Made by a program: the position numbers and the translations under genes
The notes under the pieces: model-generated
The model's database searches: none
Seen by the model: the letters and a program-made list of their open reading frames with translations, nothing else
Told to the model about the DNA's origin: nothing
Shown: positions 19,840-28,079 of the stretch, piece after piece
How positions within the stretch are numbered: the stretch's first letter is position 1
How the letters are laid out: each line of letters opens with the position of its first letter
NCBI GenBank assembly: GCA_905221605.1
Contig: CAJNDS010000133.1
Location: 180,001-218,415, forward strand
Direction of reading: 5' to 3'
Length of the DNA: 38,415 bases
Source: Symbiodinium natans
Taxonomy: Eukaryota; Sar; Dinophyceae; Suessiales; Symbiodiniaceae

Positions 19840-19965
19840 GGAGCTTGTAAGTACAATTATGATTGGGGCTATAAGTACTCTGAACCTCCAAGTTGTGGGT
19901 ACCCATTCTATGGCGGCACCCTTTACACAGGGATCCCAAAAAGGGACCCTAATTTAGAGCATCAC
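19840..19965. mobile_element. Palindromic scraps, families 3 and 2
   Basis: GTAAGTACAATTATGATTGG then ATAAGTACTCTGAACCTCCA matches family 3 copies at 23345-23412 and 26235-26275. It is followed at 19930 by GGGATCCCAAAAAGGGACCC, a family 2 hairpin. The two families are thus adjacent here. Confidence 0.5.
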
Positions 19966-20236
19966 GCACATAGGTTCAGGGTCTAGGGTTGGGGGAGTAG
20001 GGGTTCAGGGTTTAGGGTTTTGGGCTTAAGGGTTTAGGGCTTTGGGTGATGTAGAGTTTCAGGTTTACGTTGTTTAGCAGCAGGCTTCGGCGGCTTCGAT
20101 TTTGAGGAGGTTTAGGGCTTAGGGTTTACGGTTTAGGGTTTAGGGTTTAGTTTAGGGGTCTTGAAAGATCAGAACCCCCAAGGCCTCAACCCCAAAACCC
20201 TGATCGCAACAACCTCCGAGACTCGTCCTAATCCAG

Positions 20237-20380
20237 CCCTAAACCCTAAACCCTAAACCCTAAACCCTAAACCCTAAACCCTAAACCCTAAACCCTAAAC
20301 CCTAAACCCTACACCCTAAACCCTAAACCCTAAACCCTAAACCCTAAACCCTAAACCCTAAACCCTAAACCCTAAACGCT
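20237..20380 (+). repeat. CCCTAAA array
   Basis: About 20 units, nearly perfect, after degenerate TTTAGGG filler at 19970-20160. Confidence 0.95.
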
Positions 20381-20504
20381 AACATCTAAACGCCAAACCC
20401 TAAGCCCTCAACGCCATCAACCCTACACTGCCGCTGCAAATGCTCGCACGCAAGCCCCAAGCTTTAAATCCTAGGCCATACTAAAGCCCAAAGGGTTTCG
20501 GGTT

Positions 20505-20543
20505 TAGGGTTTAGGGTTTAGGGTTTAGGGTTTAGGGTTTAGG
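20505..20543 (-). repeat. TTTAGGG run
   Basis: Five to six units that lead without a break into the exon-like piece at 20544. Confidence 0.93.
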
Positions 20544-20669
20544 GCCTTTCGCCTCTCGCGGAAGCAACACCGCCAGGGCGACCAGCCGGATCGCGGGGGC
20601 CCCTCCAAGCGCCAGGAGCGGCGTTCAATGGAGGCCGGGGGACCGGTTTCGGTTCTTTTGGGGGCTTGA
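20544..20669 (+). other. Candidate terminal exon
   Basis: Forty-one codons (AFRLSRKQHRQGDQPDRGG, SKRQERRSMEAGGPVSVLL) to a TGA at 20667-20669. Basic and hydrophilic. The preceding TTTAG could act as the acceptor. GC-rich like the other pieces. Confidence 0.3.
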
Positions 20670-20697
20670 GGGTGTTTAGGGTTTAGGGTTAAGGGTT

Positions 20698-20870
20698 AGG
20701 GTTTAGGGTTTAGAGGTTTTATAGGGCTTAGAGGGGTTACAGGGTTTATAGGGTTTGTGGGGTTGATGGGGGTTCACGGGGTTTATAGGGTTTATAGGGT
20801 TTACAGGGTTTTATCGGGTGTGCAGGGTTTTATAGGGTTGCAGGGTTTAATGGGGTTCAGCGCTTAGGGT
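20698..20870 (-). repeat. TTTATAGGG-type degenerate repeat
   Basis: Units of 9-11 bases such as GTTTATAGGG and GTTTACAGGG replace the normal heptamer. From 20871 to 21200 the sequence is a degenerate continuation. Confidence 0.75.
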
Positions 20871-21339
20871 TTGGAGTCTCCTAGGTTGTAGGGTTTCAGG
20901 GCATTGAGTTCACGGCGTTTGGGCACAGGGTTTGAGAATATCAGGGAGAGCTAGGGGCTTGAGAGGGCTAGGGTTTGGGCTTACGATGTAGGGTTTAAGA
21001 GGTGTGGGGTTTAGGGGGTCTTAGGTTTCAGGATTTCCAGGTCCAGGGTTTTGGTTCATGTAGGGTTTAGGGTTTAGGGTTTGGGGTTTAGGCTTTAGGG
21101 TTTGGGGTTTGGGGTTTAGGGGGTGCTGGTTTCGGAAGGGCTTTAGGACTCTGAGCCAGTTTGGGTGTTTCGGGTTTAGGCGGGGCGCCTAACTAACCCT
21201 TAGCCCTGCGCCCAAAACCCTAAACCCTAAACCTCAAACCTCAAACCCTAAACCCTAAACCCTAAACCCTAAACCCCAAAACCGGAAAGGATCCGGGCGC
21301 GCGGGCGTTCGGAGGTTTGGATTTTAGGGCTGGGCTTGA

Positions 21340-21465
21340 ACCCTAAACCCTAAACCCTAAACCCTAAACCCTAAACCCTAAACCCCAAACCCTAAACCCT
21401 AAACCCCAAACCCCAAACCCCAAACCCCAAACCCTAAACCCTAAACCCCAAACCCTAAACCTCTA
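21340..21465 (+). repeat. CCCTAAA/CCCCAAA block
   Basis: About 18 units with four consecutive CCCCAAA. Further short blocks at 21207-21280 and 21650-21740, with C17 at 21618-21634. Confidence 0.92.
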
Positions 21466-22156
21466 ACAGGGCCTGCAGCATCCGGGCCAGGTGTTACATA
21501 GGGCATTCCAGCCCCCGGCTTCGGGGGCTTTCTTTTGTTCTCTCCCCAACAACCCTAAACCCCAAACCCTAAACCCTAAACCCTAGCCCTAAACCCTACA
21601 CCCCAAAAGCTGCCCTACCCCCCCCCCCCCCCCCAACAATCCCAGCAAGCTCAGGCCCTAAGCCCTAAGCCCCTAAGCCCTAAACCCTAAACCCTAAGGC
21701 CTACATCCTAAACCCTCAACCCTAAACCTAAACCCTCAACGAGAAGGTTTGGGCTGACAACCTTGCGGAGGAGATGGTCAGGACGCGCAGGGGTTTAAGG
21801 CTCCCAGGTTTAGGGATTCGGATCTAGGGTTTAGGGAAGCCTAAACCCTCAGCCCTTAAACCCTAAGCCCTAAGCCCTAAACCCTACACCCGAGTCATCA
21901 TGCAAGGAGAAGATTGGGGGACTATTAGACTCCCGGGTCTACGGCGTACGGGTTTAGGACCCCGCCCCCCAACCTTCAAGCCCTAAAACCTAAACCTAAA
22001 TCCTGCACCCTAAACCCTAAACCCAAAACCCTATCGGTTCCAACCGAAACCCTCCGAACTCCAAGCCTTGAACCCCTAAGCCTACACCCTCCCCGCTTCC
22101 CCCTTCACAAGAACCCGAACAACACCAGGAGCCCCTCAACCCCCGTGGCATGTTGA

Positions 22157-22215
22157 GGGGTTTAGGGTTTAGGGTTTAGGGTTTAGGGTTTAGGGTTTAG
22201 GGTTTAGGGTTTAGG
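22157..22215 (-). repeat. TTTAGGG array
   Basis: Eight perfect units. 21750-22156 is degenerate. Confidence 0.95.
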
Positions 22216-22259
22216 GACCCAAAACCCTAGGGTTTCGGGGTTTAGGGTTTAGGTTTTAG

Positions 22260-22740
22260 GGGCCTCCTGCTTTGGGTACCCGCTCGAGTTCGAACCACTG
22301 ATCTTGCGGGTACCCCGCAAGAGTCGGGACCTTCTAGCTTGGAGAGCTAAGGGTGGTGATGTCTGCGCGCTTAATTTGTGTAGGGTATATCAGGGGTTCA
22401 TCAGGGGTCCTCGTTTTAAAGGGCCCTCGTCTTAAAGGGCCCATACTAAGGGACCAAGTAACTACCCTGAGCAGAGAACTAAGCCTTCTGTGCTGCCTGG
22501 CCTTGAGGCGGTTTGCAAGCTCAGTACCTTCCACAGGTTGGCTAAGTTTAGGGTTAAGGGGTGAAGGGGGTGGAGTATTCTAGGCGCCACAAGAGGTGTT
22601 TTTATGGGGAGTATGTGAGGATCCGCTGCTCCGCTTCCCTGTAATTAGGCAGCTTCAGTGATCTGGGGATGTTATCGGGTGTTTGGGTGTTCTGATCTAG
22701 GCCTTAAAACCCCAAACCCTAAAACCCTGAACTTCTTCTT
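22260..22740. other. Unique stretch, no supportable gene
   Basis: About 480 bp mostly free of heptamers. Open frames of 66-76 codons occur on both strands (22353-22583 plus, 22534-22334 minus) and I cannot choose between them. AAAGGGCCCTCGT-like pieces are repeated in tandem near 22415-22445. Confidence 0.4.
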
Positions 22741-22758
22741 TTTGTTCTTCTTTTTTTT

Positions 22759-22762
<4 letters not shown>

Positions 22763-22814
<52 letters not shown>

Positions 22815-22822
22815 GTGTGTGT
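22763..22822 (+). repeat. (TG)n microsatellite
   Basis: About 28 TG units after a T13 run. The HTHTHT and CVCVCV frames across it are artefacts. Confidence 0.95.
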
Positions 22823-23051
22823 CGGATGTTGCTTTGTGGGGTGCATGGGCTCCCTGGATAGAGTCTGCCGGCAGGATGTCTGACGTTGCAGAGGCCTTCG
22901 TGTATGTGGCCCTGGACACACAGGCTCTTTGTGCGAAGGGATTTCAAGCTTGCAGTCCCTAAGTTGTGCAAAACCCTAAGGTCTGTTGCTTCTTTTTCCC
23001 CAAGCAAGAACGTCTGGGGCCCTCTCCTCAAAAGAAGCCCTAAAACCTCAA

Positions 23052-23148
23052 CCCCCTCAACCCCTCAACCCCTCAACCCCTCAACCCCTCAACCCCTCAA
23101 CCCCTCAACCCCTCAACCCCTCAACCCCTCAACCCCTCAACCCTCAAC
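23052..23148 (+). repeat. CCCCTCAA octamer array
   Basis: About 12 units of CCCCTCAA, a further variant of the telomeric unit, leading into the exon-like piece at 23164. Confidence 0.92.
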
Positions 23149-23163
23149 CCCCAACCTCCAAAG

Positions 23164-23238
23164 CCTTTGGCGCAGTTCCCTGGCCCTGTCATCCGGCCTA
23201 TGGGCCCCTTCGACAAGCGCGACGAGCGCGAAGCTTAG
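23164..23238 (+). other. Candidate terminal exon
   Basis: Twenty-four codons ending in TAG: PLAQFPGPVIRPMGPFDKRD then EREA. The charged C-terminus looks natural. The acceptor would lie in CCTCCAAAG or within the octamers. Confidence 0.28.
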
Positions 23239-23289
23239 AAGTGCCTCTTGGAGGTTCATGGTTTAGGGTTTAGGGTTTATATAGGCTAC

Positions 23290-23412
23290 TCATGAACCAA
23301 CTAAAACTGTACTTACAACCCACTTATAAGCCCCTTAAGTGCCCTAATATGGTTATAAGTACACTTATAAGTACAGTTAGAACTGGTTATGAAGTACCAT
23401 GAACCTCCAAGA
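23290..23412. mobile_element. Palindromic element family 3, best copy
   Basis: AACCAACTAAAACTGTACTT (from about 23297) pairs imperfectly with AAGTACAGTTAGAACTGGTT (to about 23391). The interior has two further ACTTATAAG palindromes, and AAGTACCATGAACCTCCAAG closes the element. No protein. Confidence 0.6.
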
Positions 23413-23469
23413 GGGTTTTGGATGTGAGGGTGGGGGGTGGGGGGGGGGTCATGTTTCATGCACACAAGG

Positions 23470-23530
23470 AAAGAGAGAGAGAGAGAGAGAGAGAGATGTA
23501 TATATGTACATATACATACACACACATATC

Positions 23531-23562
<32 letters not shown>

Positions 23563-23592
23563 GATACGTATGTACATATATATATATATATG
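23470..23592 (+). repeat. (AG)n then (TA)n/(GTAC) microsatellite
   Basis: An AGAGAG run followed by about 90 bp of alternating TA, TG and TAC. Its right end abuts the left inverted repeat of the 2.1-kb element. Confidence 0.93.
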
Positions 23593-23734
23593 GTACCCCC
23601 CCCCCAGTGACCTACCCTTTTTCGCCTTGTCTCAAGTCACCCAGCTGCACTGCAAGCAAACTCGGTGTGCAATATAGCGTATTTCCTAGGGCGTAGACTA
23701 AAATACAACTAAAATCGCATACACGGGACAGTAG

Positions 23735-24008
23735 AAAAACCAAAAATACCAAAACCAAAAAAACCAAAAAACCAAAACCAAAAAAACCAAAAAAACCAAA
23801 ACCAAAAAAAACAAAAACACCAAAACCAAAAAAACCAAAAATACAAAAAAAACCAATTTTCCGGGACTCTCAGGAAATCCCTATGAGGCTTCTCCAAGAG
23901 TCCCGGAAAATTGGTTTTTTTGGTATTTTTGGTTTTTTTGGTTTTGGTTTTTTTGGTTTTTTTGGTTTTGGTATTTTTGGTTTTTTGGTTTTGGTATTTT
24001 GGCTTTTT
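23735..24008. repeat. Large A/C versus G/T foldback
   Basis: The core arms CCAATTTTCCGGGACTCT (23853-23870) and 23897-23914 are perfectly complementary around a 26-base loop. Outside, about 115 bp of CCAAAAAA/CCAAAACC on the left pairs imperfectly with GGTTTTTT/GGTTTTGG on the right. A transcript could form a hairpin of roughly 270 bases. Reading frames over it (FFGFFGF-like) are repeat artefacts. Confidence 0.85.
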
Positions 24009-24040
24009 GGTTCGCCTTCACGGTCACGAGGCAACAACTA

Positions 24041-24735
24041 CGCATTTTTGAGTGTGCTTATGCTAATTGTGCTAGAAATAGTATACAAGTGGTCTTTCTA
24101 GTGCTTCAGAACTATTTGTTTCGTTATTATGTAAGTAGAGCCGCTAGTGTTTAGTGCATCTTTTGGTTGTACTCAAGTGTAGTAGACCTTATTCAGCCAT
24201 TACTTGGTGCTCTGGTAGCTCAATTCGCATGGATAATATTTGCCTGGTAAATGCGATTAATTATCTAGAAGCAGCATTTGCAATACTTGTCTTGAGAAAA
24301 AGCATTTATTGCTTAGAATTGTTTGCTTAAAAAGTGACTCCTACTCGTCCAGGAATACCCCAAAACCCTATAATCCAAACTTTACCAGAGATTCTCCTGA
24401 AAAGCTTGCGCTTTTGTATGTTTTTATGTATTTGTGAATTTGCTTGTGTATGGCCTTCACTAAGTACTTTTCTAGGATTCTTGTGCATTTTTTAAGCCTG
24501 ATTGTGCAAGTTGCGTTTTTCAAGCATAGTATATATGTGGTCTTTATTGAATACTTCAGACATCTTTGTTTCATCGTTGTGTAAGTAGAACCGCTTCTAT
24601 TTCCATTATTGTGCATTTTTAAGCTTGCTCATGCAAATTGTGCTTTTCAGACATAGTAAATAAGTGGTCTTTAGTGAATACTTCAGCAATCTTTGTTTCA
24701 TTGTTATGTAGGTAGAACCGTTTCCATTTCCGCAA
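24041..24735 (+). repeat. About 125-bp degenerate repeat, three copies
   Basis: Copies start near 24041, 24482 and 24610; shared motifs are GTGCATTTTTAAGC, AGTGGTCTTT, TACTTCAG, CTTTGTTTCAT and GTAAGTAGAACCG. Copies two and three are directly tandem. No coding. Confidence 0.7.
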
Positions 24736-24744
24736 GTGTTTATT

Positions 24745-25480
24745 TCGTATTTGGTTGAGTATGGTCCTTTAAATAGTATTCACTTGAGTCAAGTTGGGCT
24801 AGTTGCTTAAGAATTCCTCTAGTAGTTAAATTCGCATAGAATGAATACTTCAAAAAAATTGTTTCATGAATATGTAAACATAAGGTGTTTCATCTGACTT
24901 TGCAGATAGTACTTCAATAATACTTTGCCTGGTATAAACACAACTGTTTCAATGCAGTAGTTGCTCAACAAAGCACTATTTGCCCTTTAAACCACACTTT
25001 GCCATATTTTGGTTGAATATGGTGCTTCTTTCGTATTTTGGTTGAGTATGGTCCTTTAAATGGTATTCACTTGAGTCAAATTGGGCTATTTGCTTAATTA
25101 TTACTCTAGTAGCTAAATTCGCATAAAATGATTATTTCAAAAATAAAAACGATTCATGAATATGTAAACATAAGGTATTTCAGTGTACTTTTCAGAGAGC
25201 ATACTTTGCCTAGTACAAACACAATTGTATAAATACAGTATTTGCACTTTAAACACACACTTTGCCATTTTTTGGTTGAGAATGGTGTTTATTTCGTATC
25301 TTGGTTGAGTTCACTTGAGTCAAATTGGGCTCTTTGCTTAATAATTACTCGAATAGCTAAATTCGTATAGAACCAAGAAAAATGTTTCACTATGTGATTA
25401 ATACTTTGCCTCGTACAAACACAATTGTATAAATACATTAGTTGCTCAACAAAAGATTAATTGCCCTTGAAACGCACAAT
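24745..25480 (+). repeat. About 250-290-bp degenerate repeat, three copies
   Basis: Copies begin near 24747, 25037 and 25290 with TTCGTAT then TTGGTTGAGT. They share TTCACTTGAGTCAA, TTGGGCT, TAGCTAAATTCG, ATGAATATGTAAACATAAGG and ACTTTGCCT. The third copy is shortened. AT-rich, no open frame of note. Confidence 0.7.
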
Positions 25481-26189
25481 TTGCATAGAAAAACACTGAT
25501 CTAAACATCTAAAAACAGCATTGTCTGCTTCAGATTCAAAATGTAGATTCTTCCAATGCTGGCTTATCGGGGTCTGTGAGGTGGGTGTCCCAGTAACTGT
25601 CCTTCATTACCCGGTGATTAACTACGCGACTTTTGGGCCTTCTTTGTTATTTTTTGTTAAAAAGGCCTAAAAAGGCCTAAAAAGGGTAGGTCGCTGGGGG
25701 GGGGGGGGTAGCATATATATATATATTTATACACATGCATCTGTTTCATATGTATACATATAAACATATTCAGACAGGCATGTGAATATACACAGATGTT
25801 TTGGAGGGGTGCTTCAGGTTGTTGAGGTTGAGTGTTTGCCCTGGGTTGGGGGGCTTTCAACCTCAAAAACCGGACACTGGGAGGGGGGGGGGCCTTTGAA
25901 CTTCCACCGATTTTCCCCCCTGACCCCCTTGAGGGATTACAGAGGGCACCTAGCCCTCAGCCTTAAACTTTAAACCCTGGACTTTTTTGAGGGCTTATAG
26001 AGGGTACTTCTTTCCCTAATGCCCTAAAGGCAAGATTTTCAGGTGCGGGTCCTGAAGCCTGACGTGTCAAAAGCCTTAGAGCCCTGAACCCTAAACCCTA
26101 AACCCTAAACCCTAAACCTTAACCCTAAACCTTAATCTTTTGGGTTTAGGGTGTAGGGTTTAGGGTTTAGGGTTGGGTACTTAGAACCA

Positions 26190-26290
26190 ATCATAAGTCT
26201 ACTAACCTACTTCGAGGACTTAGGGGGGCTGATAAGTGCAGTCATAATTGGGGTTCCAAGTACCCTGAAGCTCCAAGTACTAACCTCAGG
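26190..26290. mobile_element. Palindromic element family 3, another copy
   Basis: GAACCAATCATAAGT (left) and ATAAGTGCAGTCATAATTGG then GGTTCC (right) form an imperfect inverted repeat, and AAGTACCCTGAAGCTCCAAG closes it as in the other copies. The rest of 25711-26375 is unique filler with one short CCCTAAA and TTTAGGG pair at 26088-26175. Confidence 0.5.
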
Positions 26291-26375
26291 AGTGACCCTG
26301 TTATAGTCGGCCTCTGCGATCTACCCTCCTGGCTAAGGGCAGGGCTCTAAACTCTAAAACCCAAAAACGCAAAAA

Positions 26376-26592
26376 ACCCTAAACCGTAAACCCTAAACCC
26401 TAAACCCCTAAACCCCTAAACCCCTAAACCCCTAAACCCCTAAACCCCTAAACCCCTAAACCCCTAAACCCCTAAACCCCTAAACCCCTAAACCCGTAAA
26501 CCCTTAAACCCCTAACCCCCTAACCCTTAAAACCCCTAAACCCCGAAACCCCTAAACCCCTAAACCCCTAACCCCCTAAACCCCTAAACCCC
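26376..26592 (+). repeat. CCCCTAAA octamer array running into the gap
   Basis: About 25 units, mostly CCCCTAAA, cut by the assembly gap, so its true length is unknown. Confidence 0.93.
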
Positions 26593-26692
26593 NNNNNNNN
26601 NNNNNNNNNNNNNNNNNNNNNNNNNNNNNNNNNNNNNNNNNNNNNNNNNNNNNNNNNNNNNNNNNNNNNNNNNNNNNNNNNNNNNNNNNNNN
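26593..26692. other. Assembly gap (100 N)
   Basis: Exactly 100 N, a conventional placeholder. The two sides carry different repeats in opposite telomeric orientation, so their adjacency is a scaffolding statement, not a sequence fact. Confidence 0.99.
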
Positions 26693-27545
26693 GGGTTTCA
26701 GGGCCTCAGGGCCTGTGTTTAGGGTTTCAGGTCCCAGCGTTTAGGGTTTCAAGGCCTCAGGGCCTGTGTTTAGGGTTTCAGGGCCTCAGGGCCTGTGTTT
26801 AGGGTTTCAGGGCCCAGCGTTTATGGTTTCAAGGCCTCAGGGCCTGTGTTTAGGGTTTCAGGGCCTCAGGGCCTGTGTTTAGGGTTTCAGGGCCCAGCGT
26901 TTAGGGTTTCAAGGCCTCAAAGCCTGTGTTTAGGGTTTCAGGGCCTCAGGGCCTGTGTTTAGGGTTTCAAGGCCCAGCGTTTAGGGTTTCAAGGCTTCAG
27001 GGCCTGTGTTTAGGGTTTCAGGGCCTCAGGGCCTGTGTTTAGGGTTTCAGGGCCCAGCGTTTAGGGTTTCAAGGCCTCAGGGCCTGTGTTTAGGGTTTCA
27101 GGGCCTCAGGGCCTGTGTTTAGGGTTTCAGGGCCCAGCTTTTAGGGTTTCAAGGTATCAGGGCCTGTGTTTAGGGTTTCAGGGCCCAGCGTTTAGGGTTT
27201 CAAGGCCTCAAAGCCTGGTTTAGGGTTTCAGGGCCCCAGGGCCTGTGTTTAGGGTTTCAGGGCCTCAGGGCCTGTGTTTAGGGTTTCAGGGCCCAGCGTT
27301 TAGGAATTCAAGGGCTCAGGGCCTGTGTTTAGGATTTCAGGGCCTCAAACCTTTTTTATGGGCCCAGCGTTTAGGGTTTCAAGGCCTCAGGGCCTGTGTT
27401 TAGGGTTTCAGGGCCTCAGGGCCTGTGTTTAGGGTTTCAGGGCCCAGCGTTTAGGGTTTCAAGGTTTCAGGGCCTCAGGGCCTGTGTTTAGGTTTCAGGG
27501 CCCAGCGTTTAGGGTTTCAAGGCCTCAAGGCCTGTGTTGAGGGTT
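26693..27545 (+). repeat. 80-bp higher-order satellite seeded by TTTAGGG
   Basis: Each subunit begins TTTAGGGTTTCA. Two 29-bp subunits (with AAGGCCTCAGGGCCTGTG, GGGCCTCAGGGCCTGTG) and one 22-bp subunit (with GGGCCCAGCG) form an 80-bp unit. The same phase recurs at 26741, 26821, 26901, 26981, 27061 and 27141; later units lose or gain subunits. The left end is cut by the gap. Confidence 0.92.
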
Positions 27546-27559
27546 TCAAGGCCTCAACG

Positions 27560-27660
27560 CTGTGTTTTTTCAAGTTTTTCAGGGTTTTTCAAGGTTTTTC
27601 AATGTTTTTTAAGGTTTTTCCATGTTTCTTCGGTTTTTTCAGTGTTTTCTGAGGAAGGGC
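27560..27660 (+). repeat. TTTTTCAAGG-type repeat
   Basis: About nine loose units of 10-11 bases (GTTTTTCAAG) follow the satellite; similar runs recur at 27900-27935 and 28080-28130. Confidence 0.7.
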
Positions 27661-27669
27661 TGCCCCCCG

Positions 27670-28073
27670 CGACGTTTTCACAGCCTAATTTCGGTCAAGG
27701 GGGGGTCGTATTTTTGGATTTTAAAGGCAAAATAGTCTTTGGAGACCCTCCTTGCCTCAAACTCCGACCCCCCCTTGAGAGGGAAAGTTTGCCTCAAAAA
27801 ACACCCCAAAAGGGACCTCAGGCTTGGCCTAGACCCGCAATGAAAATGCGAATTTTTAGTACTGAAATCGAGGGTTCTGGGTGGCCTCTCGTTTTCTGGG
27901 TTTTTGTGTTTTTCAAGTTTTTCAAGACTTTTCCGCGACCTTTTTCACAATGATTTTGGTCAGGGGGGGGGGGGTCATTTTTCGATTTTAAAGGCAAAAT
28001 AATCTTCGGAGACCCCCCCTTGCCTCGAACTCCGACCTCCCAAAAACACCCCAAATGGGGGGGACCCCAGGCT
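27670..28073 (+). repeat. Diverged direct duplication (27670-27823 and 27934-28073)
   Basis: Both copies share TTTCACA, a G-rich run, GATTTTAAAGGCAAAATA, GGAGACC, TTGCCTC, AACTCCGACC and a CACCCCAAA...ACC(T/C)CAGGC end. The frame 27534-27953 spans the first copy and is open for 139 codons, but the second copy breaks it, so coding is unlikely. Confidence 0.75.
27823..27890 (+). repeat. Conserved spacer element, forward copy
   Basis: TTGGCCTAGACCCGCAATG, AAAATGCGAATTTTTAGTA and GGTTCTGGGTGGCC match the reverse complement of the element present four times at 29709-31060. It lies between the two duplicated segments. Confidence 0.7.
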
Positions 28074-28079
28074 TTTTTT

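Larger units (their letters stand above)
1..23280. repeat. Telomere-heptamer patchwork region
   Basis: For some 23 kb, blocks of CCCTAAA and blocks of TTTAGGG alternate with unrelated pieces of roughly 50-300 bp. Orientation switches many times: C-rich at 386-454, G-rich at 578-610 and 733-786, C-rich at 1388-1593, G-rich at 1697-1830. Many blocks are degenerate; others are perfect over more than 100 bp. Stretches between named features hold only degenerate heptamers and short GC-rich or microsatellite filler. I see no complete gene. This could be a subtelomere built by repeated telomeric insertion and end-joining, or a gene-bearing region whose introns and spacers are full of telomere-like repeats. 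Confidence 0.85.
23594..25710. mobile_element. 2.1-kb AT-rich element with terminal inverted repeats
   Basis: The left end reads TA, C10, then AGTGACCTACCCTTTTT (23606-23622). The right end is its reverse complement, AAAAAGGGTAGGTCGCTG plus G13 and TA (25679-25710), with one mismatch and a different homopolymer length. Both ends abut (AT)n DNA. The interior is much more AT-rich than its surroundings and lacks telomeric heptamers except for one degenerate unit. No frame exceeds 82 codons, so if it is a transposon it is non-autonomous. Homology to a known family cannot be judged here. Confidence 0.6.

Noticed and set aside
22672-23031. His/Thr- and Cys/Val-rich ORFs
   Set aside because: Translations of the (TG)n microsatellite.
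27534-27953. 139-codon ORF with Phe-rich part
   Set aside because: The adjacent duplicated copy of the same DNA is not open, and the Phe stretch comes from TTTTTCAAGG repeats.
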